DNA from: an uncultured Chloroflexota bacterium
GTDB taxonomy: Bacteria > Chloroflexota > Anaerolineae > Promineifilales > Promineifilaceae
Direction: 5' to 3'
DNA length: 19,394 nucleotides
Assembly (NCBI GenBank): GCA_937958365.1
Contig: CALFEW010000302.1
Coordinates: forward strand, 1-19,394
A program made the position numbers and the translations under genes. The notes beneath the pieces were generated by a model. The model made no database searches, was not told where the DNA came from, and saw only the letters and a list, made by a program, of their open reading frames with translations. Of the stretch, positions 1 to 6,517 are shown piece after piece (position 1 is the stretch's first letter; each line of letters begins with the position of its first letter).

Positions 1-87
1 AAGGGCATCAAACACGGCCGTAACTCCCGGTGTTTCTGCCAGTGCGGCCGCCAGGTCGTAAAGATAACTTCTCGGCAGATGAACCAT
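1..87 (-). CDS. Partial CDS, N-terminal 29 codons of an unrecognised protein
   Basis: An open frame starts with ATG at 87-85 and runs without a stop off the left edge of the window. Its first residues read MVHLPRSYLYDLAAALAETP and continue GVTAVFDAL. The start lies six bases after the TAA stop of the DUF35 gene, so it looks like the next gene of the same minus-strand operon, although I see no strong Shine-Dalgarno sequence. It contains one ACGGCCGT palindrome read as T-A-V, the same usage as in neighbouring genes. Too little is present to name a family. A function linked to acyl-CoA chemistry would be only a guess from context. Confidence 0.5.
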   Translation of the reverse strand, partial: MVHLPRSYLYDLAAALAETPGVTAVFDAL

Positions 88-93
88 GCCGGT

Positions 94-504
94 TTAGGCA
101 ACGGCCGTTTCCAAAACAGCGGGCCTAAATTTGTACCCATACACAATCATGCCCTCATCCCCATCCGTGCGCAGCTTGCGCGTCACCATCTCCACCGGCA
201 TCCCGATGCGCGCTTCATTGGGGTCCATGTCCGTCAACTGCGCCGTCACCAGGGGGCCTTCTTCCAACTTAATCAGCGCCACCATGTAAGGCGCATTATG
301 CTCAAAACCGGCCGGCGCATCATAAATTGTGGTATAAGAATAGATTTCACCCAAACCGGTGAACGTGTAAAGCTCCTGCGCCGGCGCTTCACATTCCAGA
401 CAAACGTCGCGGGGTGGGAACAACTTGACGCCGCAAGATTCGCAAGTTTCGCCAACTAATTGGTACCGCTGTGATTGTAAACGCCAATGACGTGATACTT
501 CCAT
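94..504 (-). CDS. DUF35 Zn-ribbon/OB-fold protein, partner of thiolase/HMG-CoA synthase
   Basis: 136 residues with the DUF35 layout. A helical N-terminus is followed by a rubredoxin-like zinc ribbon (CESC near residue 21 and CLEC near 35) and then an OB-fold acyl-CoA binding domain (ELYTFTGLGEIYSYTTIYDA onward). In archaea this protein bridges acetoacetyl-CoA thiolase and HMG-CoA synthase in a complex with a shared CoA tunnel; similar subunits occur in PhlACB and in steroid side-chain aldolases such as ChsH2-Ltp2. Here it directly follows HMG-CoA synthase and a thiolase-fold gene on the same strand, which supports the archaeal-type assembly. The start at 504 has a good ribosome site, GGAGG seven bases upstream. 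A 202-bp gap separates it from the thiolase gene, longer than the other gaps of the cluster. Family assignment is secure; the exact partner is inferred from context. Confidence 0.9.
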   Translation of the reverse strand: MEVSRHWRLQSQRYQLVGETCESCGVKLFPPRDVCLECEAPAQELYTFTGLGEIYSYTTIYDAPAGFEHNAPYMVALIKLEEGPLVTAQLTDMDPNEARIGMPVEMVTRKLRTDGDEGMIVYGYKFRPAVLETAVA

Positions 505-706
505 TTTAGTGCCTCCGACTTAATCCGAAGATGTCGAAAATAATTTTGAATTCATGGGATGTTTGCGCATCCACAAGGAATTATCCACGCAAAAACTCCC
601 ATTCCCTGCCAACATACTCTAAAAAAACTGTCAAAAACTATCACACGGCCGTTTTCTTAACTGGTTTTCATATTTTGTCCATAAATTGACAGGAAAATGT
701 CCATGT
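505..706. other. Intergenic gap between thiolase and DUF35 genes
   Basis: About 200 bp, AT-rich compared with the flanking genes. It holds one ACGGCCGT copy near 645-652 and, read on the minus strand, a TTGACA-like hexamer at 634-629. I find no convincing -10 box at 16-18 bp from it, so I do not call a promoter. No hairpin with a T-run is evident. Confidence 0.4.
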
Positions 707-1861
707 TTATTCGCCGACGCGCACAATGTGCGTCACGGCCGTTGCCCCACTTGTGCCCAGGTTTTGTGCCATGCCGATTTTCGCCCCGGCGACCTGATTG
801 TCACCCGCCTGGCCGCGTAATTGTCGCGCAACTTCGACGATTTGGTACATGCCCGTCGCGCCCATGGGGTTGCCCCGTGCTTTCAGACCGCCAAACGTGC
901 TGATGGGGATACGGCCGTTCCGCCCAATCTGCCCATCCTTTGCCAGCTTCCAGCCTTCGCCCCGCGCCGCAAATCCGGCTGCCTCCAGTGACAGCGCCGC
1001 CAGCACTGTAAACGAATCGTGCAGCTCAAATAAATCTATGTCGTCGGGTGACAGACCGGCCTGAGCCAGCGCCTTTTGCGCGCTCAATTCGGCAGCGCGC
1101 AGACGCAAAATGTCACCACGGTCGTGCAGGGCGATGGTGTCCGTGGCGACGGCCGAGCCGATAATTTCCAACGGCTGCGGCACCATGTCCATCGCCTTTT
1201 CGCGGCAGGTCACAATCACCGCCGCTGCGCCATCGGCTGCCGGCGCCATGTCGAACAGGTTCACCGGGTCGGCCACCAGCGGCGCAGAGGCAAAGCGCTC
1301 TGCTTTGATGCGGTTGCGGAACATCGCCAGCGGATTGGCCGCGCCGTTGGCATGGGCGTTGACGCTAAAGCCGGCAAAATCGGCCACTCCCACGCCATGC
1401 TCAAACATGTAGCGGCGCATCAGCAGCGCGCCCATCCCGGCCATAGTCAGCCCTTGCATCGCCTCGTAATCGGCGTCCAGGCCGTAGCCCATCGCCGCCG
1501 TGACGATGGAGCCGGTCTGATCGGTCATTTTTTCCACGCCGACAGCCAGCGCCGTTTCCACCAGCCCGCTTTTAACGGCCAGGATGGCCTGCCGCAGCGC
1601 CATGCCCCCGGAAGCGTCGGCCGCTTCCACGGTGACGGCCTCGATACCGCGCATCCCGGCAAAATCGGCTACCAACGCGCCCAGGTGATTTTGCTGGCTC
1701 AGTTCGCCGGATAGCATGTTGCCCACAAACAGGGCATCCACGTTGCTCACGTGGGCGTCGTCCAGCGCCGCTTCGATGGCGTACCACGCCAGATGGCGGA
1801 TGGAGGTTTCCCACATCTCTTTTACTTCAGTTTGTCCAATGCCAATGATTGATACGTTCAT
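707..1861 (-). CDS. Thiolase-fold protein (SCP2/archaeal type) lacking catalytic Cys
   Basis: 384 residues, full length for the archaeal/SCP2-like thiolase family, with both halves of the fold. Family landmarks are VEAADASGGMAL (79-89), ELHDSFT (279-285), GGLKARGNPMGATG (324-337) and a glycine-rich end near NLGTSGA (367-373). By gene order this would supply acetoacetyl-CoA from two acetyl-CoA to the adjacent HMG-CoA synthase. However, the nucleophilic Cys of the usual AACASGG motif is Asp82 (codon GAC), and the usual GHP histidine is Asn331; His281 of the ELHD motif is kept. Cys-dependent thiolysis or condensation should therefore be impaired. It may be structural, may act as a non-thiolase lyase as Ltp2-type members do, or may use a different chemistry. 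The start at 1861 abuts a repeat that fills the gap from HMG-CoA synthase, and no clear Shine-Dalgarno is visible. Confidence 0.85.
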   Translation of the reverse strand: MNVSIIGIGQTEVKEMWETSIRHLAWYAIEAALDDAHVSNVDALFVGNMLSGELSQQNHLGALVADFAGMRGIEAVTVEAADASGGMALRQAILAVKSGLVETALAVGVEKMTDQTGSIVTAAMGYGLDADYEAMQGLTMAGMGALLMRRYMFEHGVGVADFAGFSVNAHANGAANPLAMFRNRIKAERFASAPLVADPVNLFDMAPAADGAAAVIVTCREKAMDMVPQPLEIIGSAVATDTIALHDRGDILRLRAAELSAQKALAQAGLSPDDIDLFELHDSFTVLAALSLEAAGFAARGEGWKLAKDGQIGRNGRIPISTFGGLKARGNPMGATGMYQIVEVARQLRGQAGDNQVAGAKIGMAQNLGTSGATAVTHIVRVGE

Positions 1862-1864
1862 AGT

Positions 1865-1936
1865 GATTTCGGATTGTGGATTTCGGATTTCAGATTTCAG
1901 ACAGCAATCCGAAATCCCAAATCCGAAATCCGAAAT
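1865..1936. repeat. Self-complementary iterated repeat, words GATTTCGG / CCGAAATC
   Basis: The left arm (1865-1899) iterates GATTTCGGATT-like words. The right arm (1906-1936) iterates the complement, AATCCGAAATC. The element fills the whole space between the HMG-CoA synthase stop and the thiolase start. It is closely related to the half element at 12271-12295 and to the element inside ileS at 14540-14611. The paired arms would fold into a long hairpin in the operon mRNA. Confidence 0.85.
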
Positions 1937-3010
1937 TTAAAGCTTCAGTTTGTCCCGATAGCGGGTATACGTCGCATAGTCAATCTCGGTGCGGCGGGCG
2001 ATGTAGCCTTCGGTGGAGATGGCCCGGCCGCGCATTTCGGCCAGACGCTCGGTTACTTGCAGGTCGAAAGCGTCGGAACCGGCCCCGGAACCGTAGCTAA
2101 CCATGAGGATGCGGTCGCCGGGTTCGGCCACGTCCAGGATGGCCGTCAGGCCAATCATGGTGGAACCGGAGTAGGTGTTGCCGATGCGCGGGCTGAGCAG
2201 GCCGACCTGGAACTGTTCCGGCGCGAAGCCCAAAGCCTGCGCTGCCCGTTCGGGGAACTTGGCGTTGGGCTGGTGAAAGACGGCCCAGCGGTAATCGGCG
2301 GAAGTGCGGTTAACGGCCGTCATCAAAGCCTCCGCCGCGCCCAACACATGCTTGAAATAGGCCGGTTCGCCCGTAAACCGGTCGCCGTGGGATGGGTAGT
2401 CGGCGTGAGCGCGCCGCCAGAAGTCCGGCGTGTCGGTGACGAAGGAGTACGATCCATTCATAGTTGCCAGTGATTCGTCGGCCGGGCCGATGAGGACGGC
2501 CGCGCCACCGGCAGCGGCCGTGTACTCCAGCGCGTCACCCGGCCGCCCCTGGGCGGTGTCCATGCCGATACTCAAGGCATAACGGGCCATGCCGGAGCCA
2601 ACAAAGGCGATGGCGGCCTGCATCGCTTCCGTGCCCGCCTTGCAGGCAAATTCCCAGTCGGCGGCCTGCGTATTGGGCACCGCGCCAATGGCTTCGGCGA
2701 CGATGGTGCTGGTCGGTTTGACGGCGTAGGGGTGGCTTTCACTGCCCACCCAGACGGCGCGAATCTCTTGCGGGTTAATTTGCGCCCGCAGCATGGCGTT
2801 GCGCGCCGCCTCAATAGACATGGTGGCTACGTCTTCGTCTAAACCGTTGACGGCTTTTTCCTTGATGGGCACGCCGGCCGTGCCGCCGGTCCACATGCGC
2901 GAAATTTCGGCGGCGGGAATGCGGTAGCGGGGCACGTAAGCCCCATACCCCACAATGCCCACCGGCCGATCCGGTTTCATCAGTCCGTTGGATGGATTGT
3001 ATGTGTTCAT
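1937..3010 (-). CDS. Hydroxymethylglutaryl-CoA synthase, archaeal type
   Basis: 357 residues, the length of the archaeal/bacterial short HMG-CoA synthase. It condenses acetyl-CoA with acetoacetyl-CoA to give HMG-CoA, the committed precursor of mevalonate. Catalytic residues are visible: Glu59 in LDEDVATMS, the nucleophile Cys123 in EFACKAGTEAM, and His246 in VFHQPNAKFP. The glycine-rich end YGSGAGSDAF near residue 310 is typical. The start at 3010 is supported by AGAGGAA a few bases upstream; an internal Met11 just before the conserved GIVGYGAYVP is the alternative. It lies between HMG-CoA reductase and the thiolase-fold gene, and a DUF35 gene completes the set known from the archaeal thiolase/HMGS complex. 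Unlike the thiolase, its active site looks intact. Stand-alone 3-ketoacyl synthase III is unlikely given the DED and HQPN motifs. Confidence 0.93.
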   Translation of the reverse strand: MNTYNPSNGLMKPDRPVGIVGYGAYVPRYRIPAAEISRMWTGGTAGVPIKEKAVNGLDEDVATMSIEAARNAMLRAQINPQEIRAVWVGSESHPYAVKPTSTIVAEAIGAVPNTQAADWEFACKAGTEAMQAAIAFVGSGMARYALSIGMDTAQGRPGDALEYTAAAGGAAVLIGPADESLATMNGSYSFVTDTPDFWRRAHADYPSHGDRFTGEPAYFKHVLGAAEALMTAVNRTSADYRWAVFHQPNAKFPERAAQALGFAPEQFQVGLLSPRIGNTYSGSTMIGLTAILDVAEPGDRILMVSYGSGAGSDAFDLQVTERLAEMRGRAISTEGYIARRTEIDYATYTRYRDKLKL

Positions 3011-3022
3011 AGTTCCTCTTAT

Positions 3023-3065
3023 CGTATTCCGTAAGCCGTATTCCGTATTCGGCTTACGGAATACG
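3023..3065. repeat. Intergenic hairpin repeat, word CGTATTCCGTAAGCC
   Basis: A perfect 15-bp inverted repeat: CGTATTCCGTAAGCC at 3023-3037 and its complement at 3051-3065, with a 13-base loop made of the same word (GTATTCCGTATTC). A further partial copy follows (GGTTTACGGATAACG). It sits between the HMG-CoA reductase stop (3082) and the HMG-CoA synthase ribosome site. No T-run follows on the minus strand, so it is not a typical terminator. It may still affect RNA stability or partial attenuation. Confidence 0.85.
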
Positions 3066-3081
3066 GTTTACGGATAACGTC

Positions 3082-4368
3082 TTATCCATGATTCAGTTCC
3101 GCGAGCAGTTCTTGAGCGCGGACGATGTTGATTTTCTTCTCGGCGGCCAGTTGGTTGGCGATGGCTTGCACCTGGTGGGTGGCCGCGCCGGCGGCGATGG
3201 CCACCTGGCGGGCGTGCAGGCGCATGTGGCCTTTTTGGATGCCGACGGTTGCCAGTGCCTTAATCGCTGCCAGATTTTGCGCCAGACCGACGCAGGCCAA
3301 TACCTGCCCCAATTCTGCGGCGGATTGGATGCCCAGGATTTTTAGGGCCACTTTGGCCGTGGGATGGACTTTTGTTGCGCCGCCGACGATGCCCACGGCC
3401 ATCGGCAGGGTGATTTCGCCGTAGAGGTCGCCGTTTTCGGTGACGCGCCAGTCGGTGAGGGCCTGGTAACGGCCGTTCCTGGCTGCGTAAGAATGCGCTC
3501 CGGCCTCAATCGCTCGCCAATCATTGCCGGTAGCCATCACCACGGCGTCTATGCCGTTCATGATGCCTTTGTTGTGCGTGGCCGCCCGGTAGGGGTCTAC
3601 GATGGCGAAGGCGTTGGCCTCTTCGATGAGGCGGGCGACTTCTGTGCCGGTGTAGCCGTCGCGTTCCAGGGCAGCGGCGGGGATGAGGCCGCTGGCGGTG
3701 GCGGTACGTTGATCGGCCAGGTTGGAGAGGATGCGCAGATTGGTACGCCCGCCGGTGAGGTCGGCGACCAGGGGGGCCAGGTTTTCCACGGCCGTATTCA
3801 CCGCGTTAGCCCCCATCGCATCGCGGCAGTCGTAGTGCAGGTGGACGATGAGCATGGGGCCGACCGGCGTGTCCGGGAAGGGGCGAAATTCCATGTCGCG
3901 TGCGCCGCCGCCCAGAGAAACCATCAGCTTGTCGCAGCAGTCGGCCTGGGCCATGAGGTCGGCTTTGTGTGCTTCCAGATTGGCAATCGCTGCGTCCATG
4001 TCCGGGATGTCCAGCACTTGAATCTGGCCGATCATGATCGGGTCGCTGGTGGAGGCGGTAAAGCCGCCGCCTTCGCGGATGAGTTTGGCGGCGTGGCTGA
4101 TGGCGGCGACGACGCTGGGTTCTTCGACGACCATGGGGATGAGGTAGTCACGGCCGTTCACCTGAAAATTGGCCGCCACGCCAAAGGGCAGGGCATACGT
4201 GCCGATGACGTTTTCGATCATCAGCTCGGCCTGTTCCGGTTGCAAGCCTTTTGTGGTGATGCTCGCAATTTCTTCGGGCGTCAGGTTGGCCCATTGGGCG
4301 ACCTCTGCGGCGCGTTCCGCCAACGTTTTTTTGTAGAAGCCCGGTAAACGGGAAGATTTATCAGTCAC
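3082..4368 (-). CDS. mvaA: Hydroxymethylglutaryl-CoA reductase, class II
   Basis: Reduces HMG-CoA to mevalonate (or the reverse) with NAD(P)H. The chosen start is GTG at 4368-4366, because AGGAAGGAG lies about seven bases upstream; a TTG 21 bases earlier would place that ribosome site inside the gene. With this start the protein is 428 residues, and the catalytic residues fall at Glu83 (VEEPSVVAA), Lys267 (THNKGIMNG), Asp283 (ATGNDW) and His381 (QKGHMRLH). As I recall, these are the same numbers as in the Pseudomonas mevalonii class II enzyme, which strongly supports the start. The ENVIG dimer motif lies at about 53-57. It is the first gene of a minus-strand run leading to HMG-CoA synthase. 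Cofactor preference cannot be read here. The mvaA symbol is given for the class II family. Confidence 0.94.
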   Translation of the reverse strand: MTDKSSRLPGFYKKTLAERAAEVAQWANLTPEEIASITTKGLQPEQAELMIENVIGTYALPFGVAANFQVNGRDYLIPMVVEEPSVVAAISHAAKLIREGGGFTASTSDPIMIGQIQVLDIPDMDAAIANLEAHKADLMAQADCCDKLMVSLGGGARDMEFRPFPDTPVGPMLIVHLHYDCRDAMGANAVNTAVENLAPLVADLTGGRTNLRILSNLADQRTATASGLIPAAALERDGYTGTEVARLIEEANAFAIVDPYRAATHNKGIMNGIDAVVMATGNDWRAIEAGAHSYAARNGRYQALTDWRVTENGDLYGEITLPMAVGIVGGATKVHPTAKVALKILGIQSAAELGQVLACVGLAQNLAAIKALATVGIQKGHMRLHARQVAIAAGAATHQVQAIANQLAAEKKINIVRAQELLAELNHG

Positions 4369-4390
4369 ACCTGTCTCCTTCCTGCACAAT

Positions 4391-4418
4391 ACTCCCGCAG
4401 GTTTTCAGGCTGCGGGAG
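4391..4418 (-). promoter_or_regulatory. Hairpin in the 5' leader of HMG-CoA reductase
   Basis: CTCCCGCAG and CTGCGGGAG form a perfect 9-bp GC-rich stem around a 10-base loop, ending about ten bases before the AGGAAGGAG ribosome site of the reductase. No T-run follows in the direction of transcription. It could influence translation initiation or RNA stability; no known riboswitch class is recognised. Confidence 0.5.
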
Positions 4419-4607
4419 CGGTTTCATTCCTATGATGTTGAACCTGTTTTCACAGGGAAAGTCGCGCTATTTATAGCTGTGCTTTGCTGTCAAAAGCTAT
4501 CGGATTGCCGATGGGGGATAGAAACGGCCGTTCTCCAGGCTAATACCGGCGACGGCCGCAGCGTTTCGGGCGCAGCTTCTCATGCTGCTTTAACGATTGG
4601 GGTTGTC

Positions 4608-4636
4608 TTGACCCAGGTGTACTCCTCGTGTAGCAT
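4608..4636 (+). promoter_or_regulatory. Predicted sigma70-type promoter for the Ig-like protein gene
   Basis: TTGACC at 4608-4613, a 17-bp spacer and TAGCAT at 4631-4636 match the housekeeping promoter pattern well (five and four of six). The predicted transcription start near 4643 leaves a leader of about 90 bases before the chosen ATG at 4734. Confidence 0.5.
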
Positions 4637-4733
4637 TCTGGTATTCGTTGTGATTTGCCAGCCAAGATAGACTGCCTTTGATATTTGCCGCAGCGTTCTG
4701 ACTGATATGCAAGGACAACGCCAAGAGACTCCT

Positions 4734-6509
4734 ATGAAACCTTCCTCTTCTTCGTTACGTGGTGCGGTTCTGGTCTTGTTCATGGTCGTGTTGGTGCTGC
4801 TGTCCCTGTTTTGGTTTTTGTACCGGGGTTGGGGGCCGTTGGAAGAACAGGCGCAGCAAGCCGAAGTGCGGGCCACGCGCATCGTGGGCCTTGAGGAGGA
4901 ACTTCGCCAGAAAGATGATGCGTTAACGGCCGTGCAAGCCACCGTCACGGCCGTCGTCGGCGAACGTGACACCGCCATCGCCAATCACCAACTCGCCGAA
5001 AGCGAGACCATCGCCCAACAGACCGAAAATAATGTGCTGTTGACCCGTGTGTTTACACAGGAAATGCAGATTGCGGATCAAACGGCCGTGCCGCCCAGTC
5101 TGCCCCAGGCCGCCATTCTGGAACCGGCTGCTGGTAGTGTTATTCAGGTAGGTGCGCCGGTGACTGTGGTGGTGGTCGCCGCAGACGACGTGGGGTTGGC
5201 GACGGTGTTGATGACCGTCGCCGGAGAAGTTGTATCGGCCACGCTGGCCGGCGAACCTTTTCAGGTGGTGCGGCTGGATTGGACGCCGCAGGCAATTGGC
5301 GAGTATACGATGGTGGTCACGGCCGTCAACACGGCCCAAACGACCAGCCTGCCGACCAATGTGACGATTCAAGTAGAAGATATGGCCGCGGAAACGGCCG
5401 TTTTTCAGCAAACAGTTGCGGATATTGTGGGCGCGCTGCCCACCAGTTCCGGCGGCGTCAGCGAACCACAGGCTTTGGTCGAGAACGGCCGTGATCAACT
5501 GGCCGCCAACCTGCTGTTTTTGCGCGCTTTCGACTTCCCCTTGCCGGAAGGCGAAGCGATAGATGTGGCCCGGTTGGGCGACTATTGCGATTTAACGGCC
5601 GTAGCCGAACTGCCCGCCGGTCCTTTCACCACGCCGGAAGCGCAACTGGCCTACATTCGCGTCGCCGTGCGCCAGCAGCAGCTAGACAGCCACGCCTTAA
5701 ATGACAAAACGGCCGTGCTGACCAATGAAGACGAACGCGCCGCTTTGTGCGCCCTGGCCGAGGGCCACGTTCGGCTGGCGCAAGAAATCTACATCACTCA
5801 AGCCGCGCCGGAGATGCAGGCCGGTTTGCAAGCCAATCTGGATAATGATCTGCTGATTATGCCGGGCATTTTCCCGGACATTGTAAATGAGCAGCAGTTA
5901 TTCCCTACGGCTGAGGGCCTGAACTTCGTGCGTCAGCTTTATGAAACGACCGGCGATTTCAGCGCCGTAGAGACCGCCTGGCAGCAGCCACCCCAATCAA
6001 CCGAACAAATTTTGCACCCAGAGAAGTATCAGGCCGGTGAATCGCTTGAATTCCTGGACCTGCCATCGCTGGCCGATGTGCTGCCACCCGGCTGGCTCTT
6101 AACCAGGGATGGCGTGATGGGCGAATGGCTCATCGGCCAATATCTTCGCCAGAGGTTGAATGGCGAAACGGCCGGATTAGCCGCTTCCGGCTGGAATGGG
6201 GACCGCTATGCTTTGTATGCCAACCCAGACGACGATGGATGGGTGATGGTCTGGCGCACGGCCTGGGATTCGCCGGAAGAAGCGGCGGAATTTGCCGGTC
6301 AGTATGACGTGTATTTGACGGATTTGTTGGGCGCGCCGGGTCTGGCGCAGTCGGGGTTAAGCGACATTCGTTGTTGGGACGGCCGTTCGGAGGCTGCTTG
6401 TATTTACCCGGCGGAAACCCAAGTGGTGGTGGTTCGTGCGCCGGACAAGGCCACAGCCCAAGAAGTTCTGGAGTTTGTCCTGACGCAGGCGTTGCTTAAC
6501 GAAGGGTGA
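4734..6509 (+). CDS. Membrane-anchored Ig-like protein with degenerate peptidase-like C-terminal region
   Basis: 591 residues from the ATG at 4734; an upstream ATG at 4707 would add nine residues ahead of the anchor and has no ribosome site. Residues 9-33 form one hydrophobic segment (AVLVLFMVVLVLLSLFWFLY), then a coiled-coil-like region rich in E, Q and A follows (about 38-110). Next comes an Ig-like beta domain (about 127-215; EPAAGSVIQVGAPVTVVVVA, ending NVTIQVED). The remainder resembles a family of anchored Chloroflexota proteins that I recall with a LAHEYTHALQDQ zinc site; the shared features here are AEGHVRLAQ, EGLNFVRQLYE and PPQSTEQILHPEKY. At the expected zinc site this protein has AQLAYIRVAVRQQQLD with no HExxH, so it is probably not an active metallopeptidase. 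It likely acts outside the membrane. The family link is from memory and needs a profile search. Confidence 0.75.
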   Translation: MKPSSSSLRGAVLVLFMVVLVLLSLFWFLYRGWGPLEEQAQQAEVRATRIVGLEEELRQKDDALTAVQATVTAVVGERDTAIANHQLAESETIAQQTENNVLLTRVFTQEMQIADQTAVPPSLPQAAILEPAAGSVIQVGAPVTVVVVAADDVGLATVLMTVAGEVVSATLAGEPFQVVRLDWTPQAIGEYTMVVTAVNTAQTTSLPTNVTIQVEDMAAETAVFQQTVADIVGALPTSSGGVSEPQALVENGRDQLAANLLFLRAFDFPLPEGEAIDVARLGDYCDLTAVAELPAGPFTTPEAQLAYIRVAVRQQQLDSHALNDKTAVLTNEDERAALCALAEGHVRLAQEIYITQAAPEMQAGLQANLDNDLLIMPGIFPDIVNEQQLFPTAEGLNFVRQLYETTGDFSAVETAWQQPPQSTEQILHPEKYQAGESLEFLDLPSLADVLPPGWLLTRDGVMGEWLIGQYLRQRLNGETAGLAASGWNGDRYALYANPDDDGWVMVWRTAWDSPEEAAEFAGQYDVYLTDLLGAPGLAQSGLSDIRCWDGRSEAACIYPAETQVVVVRAPDKATAQEVLEFVLTQALLNEG

Positions 6510-6517
6510 CGGCTGGG

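Larger units (their letters stand above)
4390..4733. other. Divergent intergenic region between HMG-CoA reductase and Ig-like protein gene
   Basis: About 340 bp separating divergently transcribed genes. Contents: the reductase leader hairpin (4391-4418), a short palindrome CCTGTTTTCACAGG (4443-4456), one ACGGCCGT copy near 4525, and a sigma70-like plus-strand promoter at 4608-4636. For the minus strand a TTGACA lies at 4493-4488, but the nearest TATAAA is only 12 bp away, so I do not call that promoter. No coding frame is convincing here. Confidence 0.5.

Noticed and set aside
1076..1714. Open frame of 212 codons on the plus strand within the thiolase gene
   Set aside because: Antisense shadow rich in R, H and Q, with no recognisable domain.
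3364..4347. Open frame of about 327 codons on the plus strand opposite HMG-CoA reductase
   Set aside because: The opposite strand encodes a reductase with all catalytic residues; the plus frame has shadow-like composition (G, V, D, H rich) and no ribosome site.
4369..4389. TTG start seven codons upstream for HMG-CoA reductase
   Set aside because: The AGGAAGGAG ribosome site would lie inside the gene, and the GTG at 4368 gives the expected length and catalytic numbering.
4488..4493. Minus-strand promoter for HMG-CoA reductase (TTGACA with TATAAA)
   Set aside because: The spacing is only about 12 bp; no -10 box at 16-18 bp is convincing.
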